Assembly: GCA_903889525.1 (NCBI GenBank)
Contig: CAISXT010000144.1
Coordinates: 1 to 42,828, forward strand
DNA: 42,828 nucleotides
Source: an uncultured Opitutia bacterium
Lineage (GTDB): Bacteria > Verrucomicrobiota > Verrucomicrobiia > Opitutales > UBA953
Reading direction: 5' to 3'
Each line of letters begins with the position of its first letter. Position 1 is the first letter of the stretch. The notes beneath the pieces are model-generated. The model saw only the letters and a program-made list of their open reading frames with translations, had not been told where the DNA came from and did no database searches. The position numbers and the translations under genes are program-made. Of this stretch, positions 6,679 through 14,853 are shown in pieces.

Positions 6679-9498
6679 ATGGCCGAAGAGCTCAAGGACA
6701 CCCTCAACCTGCCGGTCACCGATTTCCCCATGCGGGCCGGCTTGGCCGAACGCGAGCCGATCCGCCTCGCCCACTGGGAGCGCCACGGCCTCTATGCCCA
6801 GATTCAGGCACGCGCTGCCGGCAAGCCCGCCTTCGTCCTGCACGACGGCCCGCCCTTCACGAATGGCGACGTTCACATCGGCACCGCGCTGAACAAACTC
6901 CTGAAGGATTCCATCTTGCGCTATAAATCCATGCGCGGTTTCCGGACGCCTTATGTGCCCGGTTGGGACTGCCACGGTTTGCCGATTGAGCACAAGGTGA
7001 TGAAGGAGTTGCAGGCTAAGAATCAATCGCTGGATGCCCTCGGCGTTCGCAAGGCCTGTGCGGAATTCTCGGCCGCTTATATTGAGAAGCAGCGAGGACA
7101 ATTTAAGCGCCTCGGCATCCTGGCCGATTGGCAGTCCGAGTATCGGACGATGGATCCGGCTTATGAGGCAGAGATTCTCGGTGGCTTTGCCTGCTTCGTC
7201 GAACAGGGGCTCGTCTATCGTTCTAAGAAGCCTGTCTATTGGTCGATCCCTTGCCAAACCGCGCTCGCGGAAGCCGAGATCGAATATAAGGACAAGCGTT
7301 CCCATTCGGTCTGGGTGGCTTTCCCCGTGCCCAATCCCGGCGCGAAACAGCTAACCCCCGCCCATCCGCTTTCCGTCGTCATCTGGACGACCACCCCTTG
7401 GACGCTCCCGGCCAATCTCGCCATCGCCGTGCATCCCGACCTCGAATACGTCGAAGTGCAGCACGGCGAGAAGTCTTTCTTAGTAGCCTCGGCTTTACGC
7501 GATACTTTCGTCGCTGCCTGTGCGCTCGAAGGAGCGACGGACGGTTTCCGCCTCAAGGGTCGGGCGCTGGAAGGCCTACTCCCTCGTCACCCCTTCATCG
7601 ATCGCGATTCCCCCGTTGTGCTCGCCGACTACGTTACCACCGAAGCCGGTACCGGCTGCGTGCACACGGCGCCTGGCCACGGCCTGGAGGATTATCAGAC
7701 GGGCCTTAAGTACGGCCTCGAGCCTTACTGTCCGGTGCGGGATGACGGCACGTATGCGGATGACGGTAAGGTGCCTGCGGGGCTCGTCGGCATCACGGTG
7801 CTTGAGACCGACGGTAAGAATCCGGCGAACATCGCCGTACTTGAATTGCTCCGCAGTAAGGGCGCCCTCCTCAAGGCGCAGAGTTTCGAACATTCCTACC
7901 CACATTGCTGGCGCTCAAAGACGCCCGTCGTCTTCCGGGCCCTCGACCAGTGGTTCGTCGGGCTTGATCGGGCTGATCTCCGCAAGCGAGCGCTGGCTGC
8001 CGTCGGTGAAGTGAAATGGATTCCCGCTTCCGGCGAAAACCGGATTCGGGCCGCGCTCGAGGGCCGTCCGGATTGGTGTATCTCTCGTCAGCGGGCTTGG
8101 GGTGTGCCGATCCCGGCCTTCTACTCGCCTTCCAAGGGTGAGTCCTATCTCGACGCCGCGGTCGTCCGTCATGTCGCCGCGCAGATTGCTACGCGGGGTG
8201 GCGATTGGTGGTGGGCGACCTCCGGGGAGGAGATTCTAGCCGGCGCACCCGTGCCCGCCAATTGGCCCAAAGACCTGCGCAAGGGCACGGACACGCTCGA
8301 TGTGTGGATTGATTCCGGCTCCAGCCATCTCGCCGTCTGCGCCAAGCACAAGGACTTGCATTGGCCAGCGGACCTTTATCTCGAAGGTTCTGACCAGCAT
8401 CGCGGTTGGTTCCAGTCGTCGCTTTGGACGGCCGTAGCCGTCAAGGGGTCGGCACCGTATCGGGCCGTCCTGACCCACGGCTTCGTGGTGAATGAGAAGC
8501 GCCAGAAGATTTCTAAGTCCGACGGCAAGCCGCAGACTGCGGATGATTACGTCAAAAAGTATGGAGCCGACATCGTGCGCCTGTGGGTCGCCTCGGAAAA
8601 TTATCAGAGCGATATTCCGCTTTCGGATGCGATCTTTGAGACGGTTTCCAATCAGTACCGCGGCATGCGTAATTCGCTGCGTTACCAGCTCGGCAACCTT
8701 TTTGATTTCGAGGCCGCCCGGGATGCTGTGCCCCTCGCCCAGATGACCGCCGTCGATCGCTGGGTACTGGTCGAGACCGCTAAACTCATCCGCGAGGTCA
8801 CGGATGCCTGCGAGCGTAATGAGTTCCACCGGGCCGCCGCTGCCCTCGCGGGCTTCACCACAGCGATTCTTTCGGCAACCTATCATAATGCGGTGAAGGA
8901 TCGTCTTTACACCACCGCTCCGGCGGATCCAGTCCGTCGCTCGACGCAGACCGCGATTGATATCGTCCTGCGCAGTTACCTGAAATTGATTGCCCCGTTC
9001 GTGCCGTTTACGGCGGATGAAGCCTGGTCGCACCTCGTCGCCAAGTCCGAGTATACGGATGCGGCTAACATCCACCTACAGGATTGGCCGGCAATTCTCC
9101 CCGAGTGGGAGGACGCGGCCGGTCTCGCGGCCCATGCGGCGGTCAGCCGCGTCCTGGCCCTGGCGGCCCAAGTGAATGTCCCCCTCGAACGTCTCCGGCA
9201 GGAGAAGAAAATTGGCCAGTCGCTTGAAGCGTCCGTCGTTGTCACTGGCGACTTGGCTGAAGCCGATTTCGCCCTCCTTTCGACCCATCAGGACCTTTTG
9301 ACCGAGCTCTGGATTATCTCTTCGGTCGAATTGACCCCCCAGCCGGGCGCAGCCTTGGCCTTCTCCGTGGACAAGGCCGGCGGCGTCCGTTGCCCGCGTT
9401 CCTGGAGGTGGGTCCCCGCACTTGTGGAAGCCGGCCGTTTTGGTATGGTGTCTCCACGCTGTCGCGAAGCCCTGCTCGCGAAATATTCTCAACTCTAA
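6679..9498 (+). CDS. ileS: Isoleucyl-tRNA synthetase
   Basis: A 939-residue class I synthetase charging tRNA-Ile, with the usual editing insertion in the catalytic fold. HIGH is seen as DVHIGTALNK (about residues 64-73), with PGWDCHGLPIEHKV shortly after. The KMSKS loop is KISKS (residues 610-614). The editing domain includes TTTPWTLPANLA and GTGCVHTAPGHG. The ATG at 6679 gives the standard N-terminus; the frame is open further upstream but without family sequence. The C-terminal zinc motif is degenerate: C905-P-R-S908 and S925-P-R-C928 replace the usual CxxC...CxxC. It heads a run with the DksA-like gene 11 bases later, lspA and a flavin-reductase-like gene. Confidence 0.97.
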   Translation: MAEELKDTLNLPVTDFPMRAGLAEREPIRLAHWERHGLYAQIQARAAGKPAFVLHDGPPFTNGDVHIGTALNKLLKDSILRYKSMRGFRTPYVPGWDCHGLPIEHKVMKELQAKNQSLDALGVRKACAEFSAAYIEKQRGQFKRLGILADWQSEYRTMDPAYEAEILGGFACFVEQGLVYRSKKPVYWSIPCQTALAEAEIEYKDKRSHSVWVAFPVPNPGAKQLTPAHPLSVVIWTTTPWTLPANLAIAVHPDLEYVEVQHGEKSFLVASALRDTFVAACALEGATDGFRLKGRALEGLLPRHPFIDRDSPVVLADYVTTEAGTGCVHTAPGHGLEDYQTGLKYGLEPYCPVRDDGTYADDGKVPAGLVGITVLETDGKNPANIAVLELLRSKGALLKAQSFEHSYPHCWRSKTPVVFRALDQWFVGLDRADLRKRALAAVGEVKWIPASGENRIRAALEGRPDWCISRQRAWGVPIPAFYSPSKGESYLDAAVVRHVAAQIATRGGDWWWATSGEEILAGAPVPANWPKDLRKGTDTLDVWIDSGSSHLAVCAKHKDLHWPADLYLEGSDQHRGWFQSSLWTAVAVKGSAPYRAVLTHGFVVNEKRQKISKSDGKPQTADDYVKKYGADIVRLWVASENYQSDIPLSDAIFETVSNQYRGMRNSLRYQLGNLFDFEAARDAVPLAQMTAVDRWVLVETAKLIREVTDACERNEFHRAAAALAGFTTAILSATYHNAVKDRLYTTAPADPVRRSTQTAIDIVLRSYLKLIAPFVPFTADEAWSHLVAKSEYTDAANIHLQDWPAILPEWEDAAGLAAHAAVSRVLALAAQVNVPLERLRQEKKIGQSLEASVVVTGDLAEADFALLSTHQDLLTELWIISSVELTPQPGAALAFSVDKAGGVRCPRSWRWVPALVEAGRFGMVSPRCREALLAKYSQL

Positions 9499-9509
9499 CT
9501 CCACTCCCG

Positions 9510-10637
9510 ATGTCCAAGAAGCCCGATCCTAAGAAAATGCCCACGAAGAAGCCTGCCCCCGAGACCAAGGCCAAGGCTAAACCAGTGCCCAAGCCGCCAG
9601 CGAAGCCGGTCGCCAAGGTGGTTGTGAAGGTCGCACCCAAGGCACCTGCACCCAAGGCGCCTGGACCGAAGGCACCTGCGCCCAAGGGCAAGGCCCCGGT
9701 ACCTCCGCTTAAGGGCGGTAAGGCCGCGCCCGCCGCCAAGAACGCCAAGGTCGCCGAACCACCGTTCAAAGGGGGTAAGACGACGCCTGCGGCCAAGGCT
9801 GGCAAGGCAGGCAAGCCCGTCAAGGATTCCAAGGCTGACCACGCCGCGCAGAAAAAGATTCTCGATAAACACCGCGGCGAGCATCCCGAGCAGGCGGGTG
9901 TCATGGAGATTAAAATTCGCCCGAAGCTCCAGTTCTACACCACTGCTGACCTCAAAGTGTATCTCGAAAAGCGCAATAAATCGAAAGTGAAACTGAACGT
10001 CTGGGTGCCGGAGGAAGAGCGCAAGGCACGGGAGAAGGCCGCCGCCGCCGCCCGCTCGCAGGGCAATCGCTCGAATAATATCGCGGCTGCTTCCATCGCC
10101 GACCTCTTGGGTGGCGCTAATCCTTTCCGCAAGGGCGCCGGCTTCGTCGATGAATCTAAGCAGGTTCCGGAAAAATTCCGCCGCTACTACCGCCTCCTCA
10201 CGGACATGCGTGAGGCACTCCAGAAGGGCCTCGCCTTCCATTCCGAAGAAGCCCTCAAGAAATCCGGCAAGGATGATTCCGGCGACCTCTCTGGCTATTC
10301 GCAGCATTTGGCTGATGCCGGGACCGACACCGCCGATCGGGACTTTGCGCTTTCACTGATTTCCAATGAGCAGGAAGGATTAAAAGAAATTGCCGATGCG
10401 ATTGAGCGTATGAAGAACGGCACTTACGGTACTTGTGAGATCAATGGTAAGCCGATTCCTTCGGCCCGTTTGATCGCGGTGCCGTTCACGCGTTATTCCC
10501 TGGAAGGCCAGAAAGAGTTGGAGCGCACTCGCCGTGCACACCGTCGCCGGGGGGGCAATCTGCTGGGTGAAGTCGGCGACGAAGTCGGCTTTGGTACGGG
10601 CGGTGGTGGCGGCGAGGATGACCCGAGCGATACCTGA
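9510..10637 (+). CDS. DksA/TraR-like protein with long basic N-terminal extension and degenerate zinc finger
   Basis: A 375-residue protein. Residues 1 to about 115 are low-complexity Lys/Pro/Ala-rich repeats (PAPKAPGPKAPAPKGK type). The C-terminal third has the DksA/TraR layout: a helical hairpin around DTADRDFALSLISNEQEGLKEIADAIERM, then GTYGTCEINGKPIPSARLIAVPFTRYS. In the family this last part is a C4 zinc finger (CxxC...CxxC). Here the four positions read C309, N312, S330 and G333, so zinc binding is probably lost. DksA proteins bind RNA polymerase in the secondary channel; a similar role is inferred, not shown. The gene sits between ileS and lspA, 17 bases before lspA. The start ATG follows a C-rich leader. 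Confidence 0.82.
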   Translation: MSKKPDPKKMPTKKPAPETKAKAKPVPKPPAKPVAKVVVKVAPKAPAPKAPGPKAPAPKGKAPVPPLKGGKAAPAAKNAKVAEPPFKGGKTTPAAKAGKAGKPVKDSKADHAAQKKILDKHRGEHPEQAGVMEIKIRPKLQFYTTADLKVYLEKRNKSKVKLNVWVPEEERKAREKAAAAARSQGNRSNNIAAASIADLLGGANPFRKGAGFVDESKQVPEKFRRYYRLLTDMREALQKGLAFHSEEALKKSGKDDSGDLSGYSQHLADAGTDTADRDFALSLISNEQEGLKEIADAIERMKNGTYGTCEINGKPIPSARLIAVPFTRYSLEGQKELERTRRAHRRRGGNLLGEVGDEVGFGTGGGGGEDDPSDT

Positions 10638-10654
10638 GCGACTCGCGCCGTCTC

Positions 10655-11209
10655 ATGATGTCCCGGCACCGGCCCTATCTCGTCTTCTGGGCCGTCTGCC
10701 TGACGGCTATCGCGGCGGATGTGGGCACGAAGTTGTGGGTGGTGCGGTCGATTCCGTTTGGTGCTTATTTCGACGGCGACCCGTCGCGCCCACCGGTAAT
10801 ACTCTTCGACCGACTTTGGCTCGTGCACGTCGGGAACAAGGGGGCGGCCTGGGGTCTGGGCGCGCAGCATGAGGTCCGACCCTTCCTGGTCTTATTAGCC
10901 TTGGCGGTGGTTGCCTTGATCTGGCGCTGGCGTCAGCCATTGCTACGCGAGCTGAGCGGCGGGCAGTTGGCTTTCGGTCTATTTGTCGGTGGCACCCTCG
11001 GGAATGTACGCGACCGGCTCTTCGGAGATCACGTCATTGATTTCATCGATGTACACCTGCCGTACTATCGCTTCCCGGCTTTCAATGTGGCGGACTCCTG
11101 TATCTGCGTGGGCGTCGGCCTTTATGTCATCATGTCCTATCGGCATGACCGGGAACGCCGCGACGCGATTGTCTCGCACGGCGGAGAGGATGCGCCGCCG
11201 AGGGCATGA
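10655..11209 (+). CDS. lspA: Lipoprotein signal peptidase (signal peptidase II)
   Basis: A 184-residue inner-membrane aspartyl protease that removes signal peptides from prolipoproteins. Four hydrophobic segments are present. Conserved motifs are seen in order: AADVGTKLWV near residues 20-29, VGNKGAAWGLG, GGTLGNVRDRL (first catalytic Asp in the NxxDR motif) and FPAFNVADSCICVG (second catalytic Asp in FNxAD). Two ATGs lie in tandem (10655 and 10658). The stop overlaps the next start by four bases (ATGA). A likely substrate, the lipoprotein at 13652-13936, is nearby. The ileS-lspA neighbourhood is common in bacteria. Confidence 0.95.
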   Translation: MMSRHRPYLVFWAVCLTAIAADVGTKLWVVRSIPFGAYFDGDPSRPPVILFDRLWLVHVGNKGAAWGLGAQHEVRPFLVLLALAVVALIWRWRQPLLRELSGGQLAFGLFVGGTLGNVRDRLFGDHVIDFIDVHLPYYRFPAFNVADSCICVGVGLYVIMSYRHDRERRDAIVSHGGEDAPPRA

Positions 11210-11820
11210 GTCTACGCTTCGATGTCGCCGCTCACCCGGGAGAGCGGGCTTACAAATTGCTCGCTGGTCTCGTCGTGCCTCGACCGATCGGCTTAGTCAC
11301 GACCGTGGATGCGGATGGCAATGTGAACGCGGCGCCCTTCTCCTTTTTCAACGTCATGGGAGCCGAGCCGCCGATTGCGGTCATCGCCCCGGCTGATCGT
11401 GACGATGGGTCGCCCAAGGACACGGCGGCCAACCTCATCGCCAACGGCGAATGCGTGATTCACCTCTGCGATGAAGCGGTCGCCGCCAGGATGGTCGAAT
11501 GCGCCCGTCCCTTGCCCCCGGGCGTGAGTGAGGTGTCGCGGGCGGGCTTCACGACGCGTCCCGCCGAGCGGGTGCGGGCACCGATCTTAGTCGAATGCCC
11601 CGTGGCTTTGGAATGCCGGGTGTTGGACATCCGCCGCTATGGCGACAACCGCCTCGTGGTCGTGGAAATCTTGCTCGCGCACGTACGCGAAGGCATCGCT
11701 GACCCGTTGACATGGAAAGTCGATTACGCCGACTATGCGCCCATCGGCCGACTGAATAGTCCGGATGGCTACACGCGCACGCTCGACCGTTTCTCACTGC
11801 GCTTTCCGTCTGGCAGCTGA
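11206..11820 (+). CDS. Flavin reductase-like FMN-binding protein (DIM6/NTAB family)
   Basis: A 204-residue protein of the flavin reductase-like split-barrel fold. The N-terminus reads LLAGLVVPRPIGLVTTVDADGNVNAAPFSFFNVMG, the family's typical FMN-binding opening (PRPI(G/A)xVTT...NxAPxSxF). ANGECVIHL and a C-terminal DYAPIGRL(N)SPDGYTRTLDRF segment are also typical. Members bind FMN and often serve as flavin reductases or flavoprotein oxygenase partners, but the substrate here is unknown. Its start overlaps the lspA stop by four bases, implying coupled translation. It ends directly against the convergent RluA-like gene. Confidence 0.88.
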   Translation: MSLRFDVAAHPGERAYKLLAGLVVPRPIGLVTTVDADGNVNAAPFSFFNVMGAEPPIAVIAPADRDDGSPKDTAANLIANGECVIHLCDEAVAARMVECARPLPPGVSEVSRAGFTTRPAERVRAPILVECPVALECRVLDIRRYGDNRLVVVEILLAHVREGIADPLTWKVDYADYAPIGRLNSPDGYTRTLDRFSLRFPSGS

Positions 11821-12624
11821 TCAGATACCTTTCGAAAGCCTTTTCACCACCGTCTCGAAATCATCTGGACGGGGGGCGACCACTTCAAAGCGCTGACCGC
11901 CGAGTTTGCCCGTGACGCGGGCGAGTCGCAGGAGGAGGCCGCGGTGCAGAGGCTTATCTTCGCCTTTATTGAGGCGGCCCTTAATGGTGGTATCGGTCAA
12001 GGTCACGCGACCCGTGCGGCCGTACTTGAGTTCGCCGGCGATGCGGATGCCGCATTCGGAGGCATGGATGCGGACCTGATCGCGGCGCGGGAAGGGTGAC
12101 TGGGCGGTCCAGATGCGCCAGCGGCCACAGGCGCGCCCGGGCGTGAAGCGGGTCTCGGCGTGCTTACCGTTGCGGTGAGAGACGAAGGCGCGCCCTTGGG
12201 AGTCATCCATGCCGACGGGCAGGTCGCACAGGCCCGGATCTTCGGGAGCTTCTTCCGTGCGGGCGATGAACTCGTATTCAAAACTGAAGGCACCGGAGCC
12301 GAGGGCTTCGCGCCAATCCGCCATCGTCGTGGCCCGATCGGCGAGAATGGCGATACCGGCGGACTCGGGTTCGGGGCCGAAGACCGCGGCGGGTTCGGCG
12401 AGTCCGAGTCGGACCATCTCCGGTTTCTTCGCTTCGAGTTGAGTCCGGAGTTGGCCTAGAATCGTCGGCGCGCCATTTTGCCAGGGATGCTCTTCGAAGG
12501 CCACGCCGGAGGGCTTGGCGATCGCGACCCAGCCCGGGCCGTGGGCGAGGACGGCCATGCGAAAGGCCTCTGCGCCGAGGAGGCCGGCGGCGAAACCGAT
12601 GGAGGAGGGGGGCTGATCGGACAT
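11821..12624 (-). CDS. RluA-family pseudouridine synthase-like protein, probably catalytically impaired
   Basis: A 267-residue RluA-like protein. GWVAIAKPSGVAFEEHPW (about residues 31-48) matches the family's opening, and the C-terminal part keeps QVRIHASECGIRIAGELKYG and HRGLLLRLARV...FEVVAPRPDDF. The catalytic motif, normally HRLDxxTSG with an essential Asp, reads FGPEPESAG (residues 82-90), placing Glu85 where the catalytic Asp should be and losing H-R-L. RluA enzymes convert uridine to pseudouridine in rRNA or tRNA; this copy may only bind RNA or have another role. The ATG at 12624 was chosen over a TTG at 12636, which lies inside the rpsT terminator tail. Confidence 0.8.
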   Translation of the reverse strand: MSDQPPSSIGFAAGLLGAEAFRMAVLAHGPGWVAIAKPSGVAFEEHPWQNGAPTILGQLRTQLEAKKPEMVRLGLAEPAAVFGPEPESAGIAILADRATTMADWREALGSGAFSFEYEFIARTEEAPEDPGLCDLPVGMDDSQGRAFVSHRNGKHAETRFTPGRACGRWRIWTAQSPFPRRDQVRIHASECGIRIAGELKYGRTGRVTLTDTTIKGRLNKGEDKPLHRGLLLRLARVTGKLGGQRFEVVAPRPDDFETVVKRLSKGI

Positions 12625-12634
12625 ATCCGGGAAC

Positions 12635-12663
12635 AAAAAAACCCCGGCGCCTAGGCGACGGGG
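12635..12663 (-). terminator. Rho-independent terminator of rpsT
   Basis: On the minus strand, a CCCCG...CGGGG stem with inner CGCC/GGCG arms and one T-C mismatch (12642-12663) is followed by seven T residues (12635-12641). It lies 22 bases after the rpsT stop and ends 10 bases before the start of the RluA-like gene, so that gene would depend on read-through or its own start signal. Confidence 0.85.
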
Positions 12664-12685
12664 TTGGTGAGCGGCCGCGCGGGCA

Positions 12686-12931
12686 TTACTTCTTGGCGAC
12701 AGCGAGCTTCTTCGCGAGGCGAGCCTTGATGCGGTTCGCCTTGTTGCGATGAATCACGCCGGTCTTGGCGGCCTTATCGGCGGCGGAGGCAACCTGCGAG
12801 GCGCTCGCGGCGACGTTGTCACCCGTGAGGCTCTTAACGAGGGACTTCAGGCGGGTGCGGACGACCTTATTGTGCTCAGCACGACGGGCGGTCTGGCGGA
12901 TGCTCTTCTTGTTAGCTTTGATGTTGGCCAT
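12686..12931 (-). CDS. rpsT: 30S ribosomal protein S20
   Basis: An 81-residue, highly basic helical protein that binds 16S rRNA in the small subunit. The N-terminus MANIKANKKSIRQTARR and the GVIHRNKANRIKARLAKKL C-terminus are diagnostic of S20. There is no Shine-Dalgarno sequence before the ATG (leader ends CCTATTCGCACA). A TTGACT hexamer lies about 35 bases upstream on the minus strand (12966-12971). A strong terminator follows. Confidence 0.97.
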   Translation of the reverse strand: MANIKANKKSIRQTARRAEHNKVVRTRLKSLVKSLTGDNVAASASQVASAADKAAKTGVIHRNKANRIKARLAKKLAVAKK

Positions 12932-12998
12932 GTGTGCGAATAGGGAAGCCGTGGCGAGCCCTCGGAGTCAACGCGGATTTGAGGGATTCAGGCAGGGA

Positions 12999-13021
12999 GA
13001 GGCCCCCTTTGGAGGGGCCTC
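12999..13021 (-). terminator. Terminator-like hairpin after tRNA-Tyr
   Basis: GAGGCCCC (12999-13006) and GGGGCCTC (13014-13021) form a perfect 8-bp stem around a 7-base loop, 11 bases beyond the 3' end of the tRNA. The following minus-strand bases (TCCCTGCCT) are only moderately T-rich, so termination efficiency is uncertain. Confidence 0.55.
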
Positions 13022-13032
13022 GAACGTCCTGC

Positions 13033-13119
13033 TGGTGGAAGGGGTGGGATTCGAACCCACGAACAGCGAAGCTGAACGGATTTACAGTCCGCGACCTTTA
13101 GCCACTTGGATACCCTTCC
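13033..13119 (-). tRNA. tRNA-Tyr (anticodon GTA)
   Basis: The minus strand folds as a tRNA. The acceptor is GGAAGGG paired with CCCTTCC, the T arm contains GGGTTCGAATCCC, and the anticodon loop CTGTAAA within GGACTGTAAATCC gives anticodon GTA. A long variable arm (about 13-15 bases, CAGCTTCGCTG-type stem) is expected of bacterial tRNA-Tyr. The 3' CCA is encoded (13033-13035); without it the gene is 13036-13119. Confidence 0.97.
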
Positions 13120-13254
13120 GGCCAACAGGATGGGCAACTTGGCACTCTGTTGTGCTCATGACAAGCGCTTTCGCTGTACTTAAAGGCCCTTTCTCAAGCC
13201 AAGGGGTCGCATATTACCCCTTCACACCTGCGGGGCATCGCTTAGGCTCCGCCT

Positions 13255-13641
13255 ATGCGGGAAACGCCTCTAGTCGTGCTGATTGATGGCACCTGTGCCC
13301 TGTGCAATGGCACGGCGGCGTGGCTGGCCCGCCGCAACGCCGCTGGCGGCATGATCTTCGCCACGAACCGGGGCGAGGTCGCCCGCATTGCGGGCGAGCC
13401 GCCGGGCGGTGACCAGGGCACGCTCGTCGTCTGGGCGGGGTCGCATCGACTGGTGAGATCGAACGCCGTGCTCGCCCTCTTGCGGGGGCTGGGCGGGGGC
13501 TGGCGGCTGCTGGCTTGGTTCGCTTGCTTTTGCCCGCTCGTGCTTCGGGATTTTATCTACGATCAGGTCGCTCGCCGTCGTCACTCTTTCGCGGGGCCAG
13601 CCGTCTGTACGCGCTTGAGCCCGTACGACCTCGCGGAATAG
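13255..13641 (+). CDS. DCC-family thiol-disulfide oxidoreductase-like protein (DUF393)
   Basis: A 128-residue protein whose N-terminus, VVLIDGTCALCNGTAAWLARRN (about residues 7-28), carries the DxxCxxC(N) motif that defines the DCC/DUF393 family. A hydrophobic segment GWRLLAWFACFCPLVLRDFIYDQVARRR also fits the family's WRxxxxxxPxxxRDxxYxxxAxxR pattern. Members are proposed thiol-disulfide oxidoreductases on sequence grounds; the partner is unknown. It opens a plus-strand run of five genes and lies 10 bases before the lipoprotein gene. Confidence 0.9.
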   Translation: MRETPLVVLIDGTCALCNGTAAWLARRNAAGGMIFATNRGEVARIAGEPPGGDQGTLVVWAGSHRLVRSNAVLALLRGLGGGWRLLAWFACFCPLVLRDFIYDQVARRRHSFAGPAVCTRLSPYDLAE

Positions 13642-13651
13642 AAACTTACCG

Positions 13652-13936
13652 ATGAAACCCGCCCCGCTCCTGCTGACGCTGTTGGCTCTGTTGCTCTGCG
13701 TGGGGTGCAGTCTGCCGGACCCGAAGAGGGGGCAACGGGAAACGGAGCAGCGACTGCTTGATGACACGGATGATCGTAAGGCCCGCCTCCAGGCGCAGGG
13801 CACACTCAATCCGCAAGAGTACGAGGCGCTCGCCCGCAAGATGGGCTGGACGAATAAGGATGCACGGGGGATCCCGCCGCCCCCGACGACGGAGGAGTTG
13901 GAGAAACGCGTGAAGGAGGCGCAAGGGAATCGCTGA
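13652..13936 (+). CDS. Small putative lipoprotein of unknown function
   Basis: A 94-residue protein with a classical lipoprotein signal. A hydrophobic stretch of about 14 residues ends in LCVGC, with the lipobox Cys at residue 19. The mature part is charged and helical (QRETEQRLLDDTDDRKARLQAQ, ...EELEKRVKEAQ). No family is recognised. Its TGA stop shares one base with the ATG of the OppB-like permease, so it is tightly coupled to that gene. It is too small to be the transporter's substrate-binding protein. Confidence 0.8.
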   Translation: MKPAPLLLTLLALLLCVGCSLPDPKRGQRETEQRLLDDTDDRKARLQAQGTLNPQEYEALARKMGWTNKDARGIPPPPTTEELEKRVKEAQGNR

Positions 13937-14853
13937 TGGCTTACGTCCTGCGCAGGCTGCTGGAGATGATCCCGGTCCTGCTCGTGGTCATTACGGCGAC
14001 TTTTTTCCTAGCGCATGCGGTCCCGGGTGGACCCTTTGATAAAGAGCGTCCGCTGCCGGCCGAAGTGAAGGCCCGGCTTGAGGCGTACTATGGATTGAAT
14101 CAGCCCCAACCCATTCAGCTCCGTAACTATATGGTCAACTTAGTGAAGGGGGATCTCGGCCCGTCGATTAAGTATCCAGGTTGGTCTGTGCGTGAGATCA
14201 TCGGTTCGCGGATGGGGGTTTCGTTTTCGCTCGGGCTGGTCTCGCTCTTGCTCGCGGTGCTCATTGGCGTGCCGGTGGGCGTGCTCGCCGCCTCGCGGCC
14301 GAACAGCTGGCTCGATCGCGTGCCGATGGGTTTCACGCTCGTCGGTATCTGCGTACCGTCCTTCGTACTCGGCCCGATCCTGGCGCTGATCTTCGCGCTC
14401 GGTCTGGGCTGGTTGCCGCCTTGTGGCTGGGGGTCTGCGGTGCACTACGTCCTGCCCGCTTGTACGCTCGGGCTCATCACCGCCGCGCCACTAGCGCGCC
14501 TGACGCGCGGCTCGCTGATGGAAGTGCGCTCGCTGGATTATGTCCGGACGGCGCGGGCCAAGGGCGTGCCGCCGCTACGCGTCTGGTTTGTCCACGCGCT
14601 GCGCAACGCGCTACTTCCAGTCGTCACTTATCTCGGCCCCGCGGCGGCTGGCCTGGTCTCGGGCTCTTTTGTCATTGAGTCTCTTTTCGATGTGCCCGGC
14701 ATGGGCCGGCTTTTCGTCACCGCCATCATCAATCGTGATGTCATGCTGATCTTGGGCACCACGATTATCTATGCGGTCGCCTTGCTCGTTTTAAATCTCG
14801 CGGCCGATCTCGTGAATGCAGCGCTCAACCCTAAAGTAGCCCGCGACCGATGA
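13936..14853 (+). CDS. ABC transporter permease, OppB/DppB type
   Basis: A 305-residue inner-membrane permease of the peptide/nickel (Opp/Dpp) importer class. The N-terminus YVLRRLLEMIPVLLVVITATFFLAHAVPGGP is the family's diagnostic first span. The cytoplasmic EAA-type loop is present as MEVRSLDYVRTARAKGVPPLRVWFVHALRNALLP, and GSFVIESLFDVPGMGRL is a typical late motif. It pairs with the OppC-type gene that starts within its last four bases (ATGA). No substrate-binding protein or ATPase gene is adjacent, so those must be elsewhere. Confidence 0.93.
   Translation: MAYVLRRLLEMIPVLLVVITATFFLAHAVPGGPFDKERPLPAEVKARLEAYYGLNQPQPIQLRNYMVNLVKGDLGPSIKYPGWSVREIIGSRMGVSFSLGLVSLLLAVLIGVPVGVLAASRPNSWLDRVPMGFTLVGICVPSFVLGPILALIFALGLGWLPPCGWGSAVHYVLPACTLGLITAAPLARLTRGSLMEVRSLDYVRTARAKGVPPLRVWFVHALRNALLPVVTYLGPAAAGLVSGSFVIESLFDVPGMGRLFVTAIINRDVMLILGTTIIYAVALLVLNLAADLVNAALNPKVARDR

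Noticed and set aside
13120-13254. Promoter for tRNA-Tyr (TTGTCA, then CAAGTT after 17 bases on the minus strand)
   Set aside because: The -10 matches only weakly, so it was not listed as a feature.
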